Assembly: GCA_014764515.1 (NCBI GenBank)
Contig: JACXWD010000019.1
Span: 1-56,960, forward strand
Direction: 5' to 3'
Source: Candidatus Polarisedimenticola svalbardensis
Lineage (GTDB): Bacteria > Acidobacteriota > Polarisedimenticolia > Polarisedimenticolales > Polarisedimenticolaceae
Length of the DNA stretch: 56,960 bases
Each line of letters begins with the position of its first letter. Positions within the stretch are counted from its first letter, which is position 1. Below are positions 17,577 through 26,955 of the stretch, in pieces. The translations under genes were made by a program, and so were the position numbers. Under the pieces are notes generated by a model that was given only the letters and a program-made list of their open reading frames with translations, had not been told where the DNA came from and made no database searches.

Positions 17577-18779
17577 ATGAAAGATTCAATACCTACCGAT
17601 GTAATCCAGCTGGGGGCCGCCGGCAGCGCCATGAGAATGGCCGCCCTTGTGGTCGGTGTGATCTCCCTCCTGGGCGGCTGGTTCCTGACCGGCGGGGGCG
17701 AATCCGGCCATGACACGTTCTTCCGTTCCTACCTTGTGAACTTCACTTTCTTCCTGAGCATCGGCCTGGGCGCCCTGTTCTTCGTGATGGTCGGCCAGTT
17801 GATGCGAGCCGGATGGAATATCACCGTTCGCCGCGTGGCGGAAGGGTTGGCGTCAGGGTTGTGGATGATGATGCTCCTGGCGGTGCCGGTCTATCTGGGC
17901 CGCCACAGCCTGTTCGAGTGGACCCACGCCGATGTCGTGGCCGCCGATCCGATGCTGCAGCACAAGGCGGCCTGGCTGAACGACAACTTCTTCCTGATCC
18001 GGCTGGTGGCGTATTTCGCCTTGTGGCTTCTGATGACCTGGTACTTCACCAGCAGGTCGACCCGGCAGGATGTTTCCGGCGATCCACAGTTGACCCTCAA
18101 TATGGGCAAATGGGCCGGTCCGGGCGTGATGCTGTTCGCCGTAACCCTGAGCTTCGCCTCCTTCGATCTGCTCATGTCCCTGGCCCCGCACTGGTACAGC
18201 ACCATTTTCGGTGTGTACTACTTCGCCGGCGCCGTGGTCGGCTCCTGTGCCATGCTCACGCTGGTCGTCCTGATTTTCCAGAAGATGGGCAAGTTCGGCA
18301 ACCTGGTCAACGCCGAACACTACCAGGACCTCGGCAAGCTGATTTTCGCCTTTACGGTGTTCTGGGCCTACATCGGCTTCTCCCAGTATTTTTTGATCTG
18401 GTACGCCAACATGCCGGAAGAGACCATCTGGTACCTCAAGCGCCAGACCGGCCAATGGACCACCGTGACCCTGGTCCTGCTTTTCGGGCACTTCATGGTG
18501 CCGTTCCTGGGCCTGATGTCCCGGCACATCAAGCGTAACTCGGTGCTGTTGATGCTGTGGGCGTCCTGGATGCTGCTGATGCACTGGCTGGATATGTACT
18601 GGATCGTCATGCCCGAATTTTCCGCCGGTGTCGTGCCGTTCGGCCTGGCCGACGTGCTGACATTCCTGGGGGTCGGCGGCATTTACCTTTCCGGATCGCT
18701 GCACTTCTGCTGCCGGCATCCGTTGATACCCCTTGAGGATCCCAGGCTCCACGAGGCGATCGGGTTCGAAAATGCGTAA
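17577..18779 (+). CDS. actF: Alternative complex III subunit ActF, NrfD-like membrane protein
   Basis: 400-residue integral membrane subunit, the second quinone-domain protein of ACIII and a shorter relative of ActC. ATG 17577 lies 4 nt after the actE stop; the reading frame is open further upstream, but only inside actE. About ten hydrophobic segments are visible, starting with MAALVVGVISLLGGWFLTGG and including FTFFLSIGLGALFFVMVGQL and TVFWAYIGFSQYFLIWYAN, a well-conserved ActF region. The charged face includes HNxxLFEW-like GRHSLFEWTHADVV. The gene overlaps the next small gene by 8 nt. Confidence 0.9.
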   Translation: MKDSIPTDVIQLGAAGSAMRMAALVVGVISLLGGWFLTGGGESGHDTFFRSYLVNFTFFLSIGLGALFFVMVGQLMRAGWNITVRRVAEGLASGLWMMMLLAVPVYLGRHSLFEWTHADVVAADPMLQHKAAWLNDNFFLIRLVAYFALWLLMTWYFTSRSTRQDVSGDPQLTLNMGKWAGPGVMLFAVTLSFASFDLLMSLAPHWYSTIFGVYYFAGAVVGSCAMLTLVVLIFQKMGKFGNLVNAEHYQDLGKLIFAFTVFWAYIGFSQYFLIWYANMPEETIWYLKRQTGQWTTVTLVLLFGHFMVPFLGLMSRHIKRNSVLLMLWASWMLLMHWLDMYWIVMPEFSAGVVPFGLADVLTFLGVGGIYLSGSLHFCCRHPLIPLEDPRLHEAIGFENA

Positions 18780-19089
18780 AGAAGAAGACATCATCAAGGA
18801 CGGCACCGAGCAGGACGATCCCGATGCTCCGATGACCGCCATCGTTGCGATCCTTCTGGCGGTGGTGACTGTGGCCAGTGTTCTGGCGCTGCAGGGCTAT
18901 TTTGGAAAGGTTCAGGACGCCGAGCTCCGCAACAAGGTTGTGGATGTTCAACCGGCGGACCTGCGAAAGGCCCGGGAGGAGGGCAAAGCCCTTCTCGAAG
19001 GCTATCGCTGGGTCGATAAGGAGCAGGGCGTCGTGGCTATCCCTATCGAGCGGGCCATGGAACTGTCCATGGACCGGATGGTGAAGTGA
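18772..19089 (+). CDS. Small single-TM protein of the ACIII cluster
   Basis: 105-residue protein with an acidic, charged N-terminus, one membrane helix (about residues 21-42, MTAIVAILLAVVTVASVLAL) and a periplasmic tail ending in YRWVDKEQGVVAIPIERAME, which resembles a conserved ending I associate with unnamed proteins between ACIII and SCO/oxidase genes. Its start lies inside the end of actF and the SCO gene follows 7 nt later, so it is co-translated with the complex. It may be an ACIII subunit equivalent to the small ActG/ActH or an assembly factor. No catalytic or metal site is visible. Function is inferred from context only. Confidence 0.75.
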   Translation: MRKEEDIIKDGTEQDDPDAPMTAIVAILLAVVTVASVLALQGYFGKVQDAELRNKVVDVQPADLRKAREEGKALLEGYRWVDKEQGVVAIPIERAMELSMDRMVK

Positions 19090-19096
19090 ACCTGCG

Positions 19097-19990
19097 ATGA
19101 ACGCGTTGCCCCAGAGACCGGTGGTCGTAGCCGCAGCACTGCTGCTGGCGGTGGCGTTGTCCGTCTCGGCGGCGCCGGCGTTCAATACCGGTATCAAGCC
19201 GCCGCCTGTGGGCGGTGGTTCCGGCCAGGCGGAGGAGCAGGTCGGCGACCTGGATGCCGTCGGTATCGATGAGCACCTGGACGCCCAGCTGCCGATGGAC
19301 CTGATGTTCCGGGACGAAACCGGCGCTGCGGTTCGTTTCGGCGACCTGTTCACCGCAGACCGGCCGGTGATCCTGACCCTGGGCTATTACCGTTGCCCGA
19401 TGCTCTGCAGCCTGGTTCTCAACGGCCTGGCGGACAGCCTCAAGGAACTGGACCTGAACCCCGGTGAGCATTTCGACATGGTCACCGTCAGTATCGATCC
19501 CGGCGACAGCCACGTCCTGGCAGGAAAGAAGAAGCAGAGTTACCTGCGGTATTACGACAGGGAGGGCGCCGAAAATTCCTGGGCGTTCCTGACCGGTGAT
19601 GAAGAACCGATCCGGGAACTGGCCGAGGCCGTCGGTTTCCGATACGAGTACCTTCCGGATCAGGATCAGTACGCCCACGCCGCCGTGATTTTCGTTCTGA
19701 CCCCTGAAGGGCGTGTTTCCCGGTACCTGTACGGTGTGCAGTATGAACCGACCACCATGCGCCTGGGCCTGGTGGAAGCATCCGAAGGGAAGATCGGAAC
19801 GATCACCGACCGTTTTCTGCTGTTCTGCTATCACTATGACGCCGCTGCAGGAACCTACGGTCCCGCTGCGGTCAAGATCATGCGGCTGGGCGGTTTCGTG
19901 ACGCTCGTCGCTCTCGCATTCGTTGTTGGATTCTTCTGGTTAAGAGAGTTACGCCGCAAACGTACGGCAGTGAAGGAAGCTGCAACATGA
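19097..19990 (+). CDS. SCO1/SenC-family copper chaperone with C-terminal membrane helix
   Basis: 297-residue thioredoxin-fold SCO protein. A cleavable signal peptide (VVVAAALLLAVALSVSAAPA) is followed by the SCO domain: ILTLGYYRCPMLCSLVLNGL carries the CxxxC copper ligands and DQYAHAAVIFVL the distal His. Unlike the SCO at 10199, this one has a C-terminal membrane helix (GGFVTLVALAFVVGFFWL), a form common in ACIII/caa3 clusters. It directly precedes and overlaps the subunit II gene, which contains the CuA site, so loading copper into CuA of the caa3 oxidase is the likely role. Confidence 0.92.
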   Translation: MNALPQRPVVVAAALLLAVALSVSAAPAFNTGIKPPPVGGGSGQAEEQVGDLDAVGIDEHLDAQLPMDLMFRDETGAAVRFGDLFTADRPVILTLGYYRCPMLCSLVLNGLADSLKELDLNPGEHFDMVTVSIDPGDSHVLAGKKKQSYLRYYDREGAENSWAFLTGDEEPIRELAEAVGFRYEYLPDQDQYAHAAVIFVLTPEGRVSRYLYGVQYEPTTMRLGLVEASEGKIGTITDRFLLFCYHYDAAAGTYGPAAVKIMRLGGFVTLVALAFVVGFFWLRELRRKRTAVKEAAT

Positions 19991-20949
19991 TCGGATTTTT
20001 GAGCACGGCAGGAGCCGGTGAGCCGTCTTTCTGGCTGCCTTCCCAGTCGTCCACCATCGCCCAGAGAGTCGATTCCATTTGGGAGTTCATCCTCTGGCTG
20101 AGCGTATTCTTCTTTGCCCTGGTGGTGGTGCTGGGGGCCCGGTTTGCGTTGAAGTACCGTGCGGCCCGTGGGCAAGGCACCCAGGCGACCACGGACCACA
20201 ACACAATCCTGGAGGTGGTCTGGACCGTAATCCCCACCATCCTTGTGGTCATCCTGTTCTGGGTCGGCTTCCGGACCTATATCGACATGTCCACCCCTCC
20301 GGAAAACGCCTACGAGATCCAGGTCACCGGCCAGAAATGGCAGTGGCTGTTCACCTATCCCAACGGGTATGTGGACGAAAACCTGCACGCGCCGGTGGAC
20401 ACCGACGTGGTCCTGGTGATGACTTCGGAAGACGTTATCCACAGCATGTTCATCCCGGCCTTCCGGACCAAGCAGGACGTGGTCCCCGGGCGCTATTCCA
20501 AGCTGTGGTTCAACGCTACCGAAACCGGGGAGTTCGACATCTACTGCGCAGAGTATTGCGGCACCAGTCATTCGGACATGCTGGCCAAGGCGGTCATCCA
20601 TCCCCAGGACGAGTTTGAGCCGTGGCTGGCAGAGGCCAGCAACCTTCATGGACGTTTTCCGCCGGTGGAAATCGGTGAGATGTATTACAAGCGCTTCGGC
20701 TGCAAGCAGTGCCATTCCCTGGATAGCGCACCGGGTATCGGCCCCACGTTCCAGGGCTTGTTCGGCACCATGGAGCGGTTGACCGACGGCAGCTCCGTCC
20801 TCGTGGACGAAAATTACATCCGTGAGTCGATCCTGAATCCCCAGGCCAAGGTCACCGAGGGCTACGCCCCGGTGATGCCGACCTTCCAGGGTCGTTTCAA
20901 TGACCAGGACATCACCGCCATCATCGAGTTCATCAAGAGCGTCGAGTAG
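19987..20949 (+). CDS. coxB: Cytochrome c oxidase subunit II, caa3 type with fused cytochrome c
   Basis: 320-residue subunit II. Two N-terminal membrane helices ([20 protein letters not shown] and [20 protein letters not shown]) are followed by the cupredoxin domain with the aromatic segment [13 protein letters not shown] and the CuA ligands VIHSMF and [12 protein letters not shown] (from about residue 187). A class I cytochrome c domain is fused at the C-terminus: heme site CKQCHSLD (about residue 239) and axial Met in PVMPTFQG. This fusion defines a caa3 oxidase, which accepts electrons directly from ACIII or a soluble cytochrome. The start overlaps the SCO stop by 4 nt. Confidence 0.95.
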   Translation: MIGFLSTAGAGEPSFWLPSQSSTIAQRVDSIWEFILWLSVFFFALVVVLGARFALKYRAARGQGTQATTDHNTILEVVWTVIPTILVVILFWVGFRTYIDMSTPPENAYEIQVTGQKWQWLFTYPNGYVDENLHAPVDTDVVLVMTSEDVIHSMFIPAFRTKQDVVPGRYSKLWFNATETGEFDIYCAEYCGTSHSDMLAKAVIHPQDEFEPWLAEASNLHGRFPPVEIGEMYYKRFGCKQCHSLDSAPGIGPTFQGLFGTMERLTDGSSVLVDENYIRESILNPQAKVTEGYAPVMPTFQGRFNDQDITAIIEFIKSVE

Positions 20950-20969
20950 GCGCAGGACAGAGGAGCGCC

Positions 20970-22634
<1,665 letters not shown>

Positions 22635-22638
22635 CGGC

Positions 22639-23481
22639 ATGACCGATTCCCACGGCAGCGAGGGGCACCCGGCCCACCTGCAACATCATTTCGACAACGA
22701 CCGGCAGCAGTTTTCGGCCAGCAAGCTGGGTATGTGGCTGTTTCTGGCCACGGAGATCCTGTTGTTCGCCGGCCTGTTCGTGGCCTACGCGGTCTACCGC
22801 AGCAACCACCCGGAGATCTTCATCTACGCCAGCCAGTTCCTGGACACGACCCTGGGCGGGATCAACACCATGGTGCTGCTGCTGAGCAGTTTCACCATGG
22901 CGTGGGGCGTGCGTGCGGCCCAGCTGGGACAGAAGAAATTGCTGGTATCGCTGCTGGCCATCACCCTGCTGGGCGGATTCGGTTTCCTCGGTATCAAGTA
23001 CGTGGAGTACGAGGCCAAGTGGAAGCATGGCCTGCTGTGGGGCGTAAACTTCAATCCGGCCTCCCATGATGATCATGGGGAGGACGCTGGCCATGCTGCG
23101 GTGGAAGCCGAAGAGGTCGCGCCGGCGCCGGTGGTGACCGAGGCTGTGACGCCTGAGGGGCTCAAGTTCGAGCCAACCGTGGTCCCGCCCTCGGCAACCG
23201 GACCGGCCGGTACGGTGGAGCCGGATGACGGGGTGGATCATGATACCGGTGTCCAGCCGGAAAACGTTCAGATCTTCTTCGGGATCTACTTTCTCATGAC
23301 CGGTCTCCACGGTATCCATGTCCTGGTCGGCATGAGCCTGATCTTCTGGATCCTGTTGAAATCGATGGGCGGCGCGTACGGTCCCAAGTACTTCACACCG
23401 GTGGACCTTGTCGGGCTGTACTGGCACCTGGTGGACCTGATCTGGATCTTCCTGTTCCCGCTCCTGTACCTGATTCATTGA
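22639..23481 (+). CDS. coxC: Cytochrome c oxidase subunit III
   Basis: 280-residue membrane subunit III that stabilises the oxidase core. It starts at ATG 22639, 4 nt after coxA; the frame is open further upstream, but that part lies inside coxA. The helices [36 protein letters not shown] and [19 protein letters not shown] are typical of the family, ending with [20 protein letters not shown]. Between the third and fourth helices lies an unusual insertion of about 70 residues (from about 140) rich in Asp, Glu, Pro and Val, ending just before [10 protein letters not shown]. It has no recognisable domain and probably faces the aqueous side. Confidence 0.93.
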   Translation: MTDSHGSEGHPAHLQHHFDNDRQQFSASKLGMWLFLATEILLFAGLFVAYAVYRSNHPEIFIYASQFLDTTLGGINTMVLLLSSFTMAWGVRAAQLGQKKLLVSLLAITLLGGFGFLGIKYVEYEAKWKHGLLWGVNFNPASHDDHGEDAGHAAVEAEEVAPAPVVTEAVTPEGLKFEPTVVPPSATGPAGTVEPDDGVDHDTGVQPENVQIFFGIYFLMTGLHGIHVLVGMSLIFWILLKSMGGAYGPKYFTPVDLVGLYWHLVDLIWIFLFPLLYLIH

Positions 23482-23497
23482 CCGGAGGCTGAATACC

Positions 23498-23842
23498 ATG
23501 GCAACAGAACACAACCATCACGATCAGGTCGGCCATGTGGTCCCGCTGCCGATCCTGGGCGGGGTGATCGCCGCCCTGATGGTCCTGACCTGGGCCACGG
23601 TATTCGTGACGAATTTCGATCTCGGTTCCCTGAACATCTTCATCGCCCTGGGGATCGCCGTGGTCAAAGGCGCCCTGGTGGTGCTGTTCTTCATGCACCT
23701 GCGCTGGGACGCCCCGATCAACGGCATCGTCCTTATTTCTGCGTTGTTGCTGGTGTTCCTGTTCGTCGGGTTCGCCTTGATGGACTCAGCCGCCTACGCC
23801 CCGGACCAGATTCCCGGATATGCACCTCTGATCAACCCGTAA
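23498..23842 (+). CDS. coxD: Cytochrome c oxidase subunit IV-like small membrane protein
   Basis: 114-residue protein of the prokaryotic COX IV (CtaF-like) family. It has a His-rich N-terminus (TEHNHHDQVGHVVPL) and three hydrophobic helices: LGGVIAALMVLTWATVFVT, LNIFIALGIAVVKGALVVLF with the characteristic FFMHLRWD, and VLISALLLVFLFVGFALMD. A GGAGG site precedes the ATG. It is the usual fourth subunit placed after subunit III in caa3 and quinol oxidase operons and probably helps assembly or stability. The length and helix pattern are standard. Confidence 0.9.
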   Translation: MATEHNHHDQVGHVVPLPILGGVIAALMVLTWATVFVTNFDLGSLNIFIALGIAVVKGALVVLFFMHLRWDAPINGIVLISALLLVFLFVGFALMDSAAYAPDQIPGYAPLINP

Positions 23843-23861
23843 GCCGCCCTGGAGGCCGTTC

Positions 23862-24470
23862 GTGCCCAACCTGCTGGCCCGGTATTTCCGCTTGAAGGAA
23901 GGTCAGGAGTCGTTGCCCCCAGGCACCCGCGAGATGGGCCTGGTGTTCATGCTGGCGTCCCTGGGGATGCTGTTCGCTTCCATGCTGGTCGGCTACTTCA
24001 CCGTACGCTGGATGGCCGGTGAGTGGCCTCCCCCCGGCACCCCGAAACTGCCTGCCGGCCTGTGGGCCGGCACCGCCGTGCTGATTCTGGGCAGCCTTTC
24101 CATACATCGTGCCCTGGCCGGCATCAGGGCCGGCAGTAGCGCCCGCCTGGCCGTCTGGCTGCGATGGACCTTGATCCTGGGCCTGCTGTTTCTCGGTATC
24201 CAGGGTCTCAACTGGGCCGCATTGATCAAGGCCCACGGCGGCCCCACCGACGGCATGTACGGTTTCCTGTTTTTCGTTCTGACCATGTTGCACGGGGTGC
24301 ACGTGGTTGCCGGCCTGTTGCCTCTGGGGGTAGCACTGTCCCGGGTCCGTACCGGACGGTACACCGCCGGCTCCCATCACGGGATCCGCTCGCTGGCTAT
24401 TTACTGGCACTTCCTGGGGCTGACCTGGCTGGTGTTGTTCGCCGTGCTCTACCTTGCGGACAGACCCTGA
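23862..24470 (+). CDS. Second subunit III-like heme-copper oxidase protein
   Basis: 202-residue membrane protein of the COX3 family, distinct from coxC. It starts with GTG at 23862, supported by GGAGG 6 nt upstream. Five hydrophobic segments are present, with the family's FVLTMLHGVHVVAGLLPLG and the last helix IYWHFLGLTWLVLFAVLYL. Proteins like this often accompany subunit III in caa3 clusters of this arrangement, and the role is probably structural or in assembly. Its 3' end overlaps the convergent DUF3179 gene by 22 bp. Confidence 0.88.
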   Translation: MPNLLARYFRLKEGQESLPPGTREMGLVFMLASLGMLFASMLVGYFTVRWMAGEWPPPGTPKLPAGLWAGTAVLILGSLSIHRALAGIRAGSSARLAVWLRWTLILGLLFLGIQGLNWAALIKAHGGPTDGMYGFLFFVLTMLHGVHVVAGLLPLGVALSRVRTGRYTAGSHHGIRSLAIYWHFLGLTWLVLFAVLYLADRP

Positions 24471-25477
24471 TGTTCGGCGTGACAGGCAAACCAGAAGGTG
24501 TAGAAAAGGTCGCCGGCAACGGCGTCGCCTTCCGGGACCCAGACCTCCATCCCGTCGGCCACAGGGTTCAGTTCCACACCTGCCAGTTCACCCGGCAACC
24601 CAGGCTCCGTGCCGGCTTTCATTGGAATACACAGCAGGCCTTCGGCCGTGCGATACGCCAGGGTTCGTGTCATGGCGGCAGGACCGTTTTCCGGAACCGG
24701 TGGAGATGCGGGGAATCGCAGCATGCCCCGCTGGTAGTACGAGGCGTACGGTTCCATGCCGTAATGTTTCCGGAAATCGAGGAGCCCGTCGATGACGGTT
24801 GTTTCCGGGTGCCGCGCCACCCAGTTCGACCAGGTCACCAGGGAGCAGGGCAGCGATTCCAGTACGGTCCCGGCTGCCGGCCCGGCCACCGCCCGGCCGG
24901 TCAGGGGAAGCCACAGGCTTTCGTCCTCACCTCCCTCGCGGCGGTCGTACATGACCAGGGTCGAGTTGTACAGCAGTCCGGAGATGCCGAAAGACCCCTC
25001 ACCGTCAGGACGAAGGAACGCCGCGGCTGTGAACGACAGCGGGTTGAAAGTTACGGCCAGCGGTACGCCGCCCAGGGTATCGTTCACGATTTCGTGCCAG
25101 TTGAGTACCCGGAGCGGGTACGCCCGGCTCTCCCCGTTCAGCGTCAAACCCAGAACCCAGTCGGTGGGGACGAGATACTTGCCCCGCTGTGCTTCGTTGC
25201 GCTGCAGCACTCCTTCCGGGGTCAGGGTCGGAGGATCGGTCAGCGGCCGGATGGCGTCCTTGACCATGTTGCCGGTTACCAGGCGGCTCCGATCCACTTC
25301 AAGGTTCGACAGATCGAAACCATAGGTTTCGATGTTCTTCTTGTCCCCCACCAGGGGACCGCGGTCGGATCTGAGAGCCGGGATCAGTATCCGGGCGCCC
25401 AGGGCGGCACTGACCAGCACGGCGAGCAGGATCACCCACCCGCCGGTCTTGAATTGAAGCATGCGATTCGCGGGCAT
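24449..25477 (-). CDS. DUF3179 domain membrane-anchored protein
   Basis: 342-residue protein with one N-terminal membrane helix (GGWVILLAVLVSAALGARIL) and a periplasmic DUF3179 domain. ATG 25477 is chosen because GGAGGG stands 5 nt upstream. The family signatures WHEIVNDTLGGVPLAVTFNP and WLPLTGRAVAGPAAGTVLES are clear. In the family the segment after VAVTF is commonly CPLC; here it is NPLS, so the Cys pair is missing. It is the only minus-strand gene inside the oxidase block, convergent with the subunit III-like gene and divergent (47 bp) from heme A synthase. The function of the family is unknown; its position suggests a link to oxidase biogenesis. Confidence 0.85.
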   Translation of the reverse strand: MPANRMLQFKTGGWVILLAVLVSAALGARILIPALRSDRGPLVGDKKNIETYGFDLSNLEVDRSRLVTGNMVKDAIRPLTDPPTLTPEGVLQRNEAQRGKYLVPTDWVLGLTLNGESRAYPLRVLNWHEIVNDTLGGVPLAVTFNPLSFTAAAFLRPDGEGSFGISGLLYNSTLVMYDRREGGEDESLWLPLTGRAVAGPAAGTVLESLPCSLVTWSNWVARHPETTVIDGLLDFRKHYGMEPYASYYQRGMLRFPASPPVPENGPAAMTRTLAYRTAEGLLCIPMKAGTEPGLPGELAGVELNPVADGMEVWVPEGDAVAGDLFYTFWFACHAEHQGLSAR

Positions 25478-25524
25478 CGGTTCCCTCCGAAGAGGAACCA
25501 TAGTACCGCGATTGGAGGCGCACC

Positions 25525-26847
25525 ATGAAGGCAAGGACTTTGGAAGCGCTCACCCTCGGGTTCGGGACCACTGTGGCGATGTGGGCGGTAGGGTACCTGG
25601 GAAGGTTGCCGGCGGTAATGCTTCCCAGCCAGATCGTCCTGCTGCTGTTCCTGGCATGCGGTTTCGTCTGCGGAGCGGTTGCCGGGATGCGGGTCGCCGA
25701 TCCGGTTCGAACCGGCGCCCTGGGCGGCGCCATCAACGGTTTATTGAACCTGCTGATCCTCGGGAGTGTTCTCTCCCAGGCCGACAAGGCGGTTTCACTG
25801 CCTGCAGCGGCGCTCTGGATCCCCGGCTCGATCCTGGGTTCGGCGTTACTCGTGGCGGCAGGCGCCTTCATCGGCAACCAGTTCCGTGATCACAGGCAGC
25901 CGGCGGTGGAGGTCGGGCCGTCCCGGTTCGTGTGGGTCGCCGCCGCAGCGACCTTCCTGCTGCTGGCGGTAGGTGGCCTGGTGACCAGCAAACAGGCCGG
26001 CCTCGCCGTTGTGGACTGGCCGAATTCCTACGGCTATAACATGTTCCTGTATCCGCTGTCCAGGATGACCGGCGGAATTTACTACGAACACGCACACCGG
26101 TTGTTCGGCTCCCTGGTCGGCCTGACTACCATGGTCATGGCGGTGTTGCTGCAGCGCTGTGATACCAGAGGCTGGGTCCGGAAGGCGGGCTGGGTCGCCG
26201 TGGCCATGGTGGTGGCCCAGGGGATCCTCGGCGGCCTGCGGGTCACCGGATCGTTCACCCTGAGCAGTTCCCAGGCAGATATGGCCCCGTCCCTCCTGCT
26301 GGCGCTGGTTCACGGGGTATTCGGGCAGCTGTTTTTCGCCTCCCTGGTCGGCCTTGGTGTGTTGACGTCCCGCCGCTGGCTGCAGCCGGCCGGTTGTATC
26401 TCCGGGGATCTCAAGCCGGCCACCGCATTGCTGCTGGGCCGGACCCTGGTAGGCCTGATGGTGGTCCAACTGGTGCTGGGAGCGCTGCAGCGGCATATGG
26501 AAGTGCTGTTGTGGGTCCATATCACCATGGCTGCGGTCATCGCACCTCTGGCGGTCGGCTACGGGCTGCGGACATGGATGCTGAACCCGTCCCATCCTGT
26601 GCGGCGGAAGCTGGGGCTCTGGCTGATGGCGGTGACCGCAACCCAGATGTTTCTTGGTATCAGCGCCTTCGCCGGCACGATCCTGCTGAAAGGGGAGGAC
26701 ACGTCTTCCGTGTTTGCCCTCATGGCGGCTACGTCCCACCAGTGGTGTGGCGCACTGTTGTTCGGATTTGCTGCGGCAACCTTGTTGTGGAACGGCAGGC
26801 ACGATAAAACGGACTCGAATAGTCCGGAATCAACCTCCCGTGCATGA
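25525..26847 (+). CDS. ctaA: Heme A synthase (COX15/CtaA) with N-terminal membrane extension
   Basis: 440-residue membrane enzyme that oxidises heme O to heme A for the caa3 oxidase. The synthase part (about residues 130-430) has eight helices with the conserved heme-ligand histidines in YYEHAHRLFGSLVGL, LLALVHGVFGQLFF, LLWVHITMAAV and AATSHQWCGALLFG, and the substrate-side segment GGLVTSKQAGLAVVDWPNSY. The first about 125 residues add roughly four extra helices (GFGTTVAMWAVGYLGRLP to ALLVAAGAFIGNQF) not found in standard CtaA. GGAGG precedes the ATG. The heme O synthase CtaB that feeds it was not found in the window. Confidence 0.9.
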   Translation: MKARTLEALTLGFGTTVAMWAVGYLGRLPAVMLPSQIVLLLFLACGFVCGAVAGMRVADPVRTGALGGAINGLLNLLILGSVLSQADKAVSLPAAALWIPGSILGSALLVAAGAFIGNQFRDHRQPAVEVGPSRFVWVAAAATFLLLAVGGLVTSKQAGLAVVDWPNSYGYNMFLYPLSRMTGGIYYEHAHRLFGSLVGLTTMVMAVLLQRCDTRGWVRKAGWVAVAMVVAQGILGGLRVTGSFTLSSSQADMAPSLLLALVHGVFGQLFFASLVGLGVLTSRRWLQPAGCISGDLKPATALLLGRTLVGLMVVQLVLGALQRHMEVLLWVHITMAAVIAPLAVGYGLRTWMLNPSHPVRRKLGLWLMAVTATQMFLGISAFAGTILLKGEDTSSVFALMAATSHQWCGALLFGFAAATLLWNGRHDKTDSNSPESTSRA

Positions 26848-26892
26848 GGCTGGATTTGCGGGAAATGTTTATGATGGACCGGTCGGTTTGAG

Positions 26893-26939
26893 TGATTCGT
26901 TTGATTCAAACGAATCAGCCGTTCAGGCCGGTGTAGAAT
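26893..26939 (+). promoter_or_regulatory. 25-bp perfect palindrome and -10 box upstream of the cbb3 operon
   Basis: The palindrome at 26893-26917 has a 12-bp left arm TGATTCGTTTGA, one central T at 26905, and a right arm that is its exact reverse complement. A TAGAAT -10-like box lies at 26934-26939, while the spot for a -35 (about 26911-26916, CGAATC) is poor. The centre is about 41 nt upstream of the start point expected from that -10, which is where class II activators such as CRP/FNR-family proteins bind. It does not match the classical FNR box (TTGAT, four bases, ATCAA). ATG of ccoNO is at 26956 with GGGGAG just upstream. Confidence 0.65.
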
Positions 26940-26955
26940 TTTGGACGGGGAGCTT

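Noticed and set aside
26893-26917. Classical FNR box
   Set aside because: The palindrome does not contain TTGAT, four bases, ATCAA in the right spacing; it is kept only as an unassigned operator.
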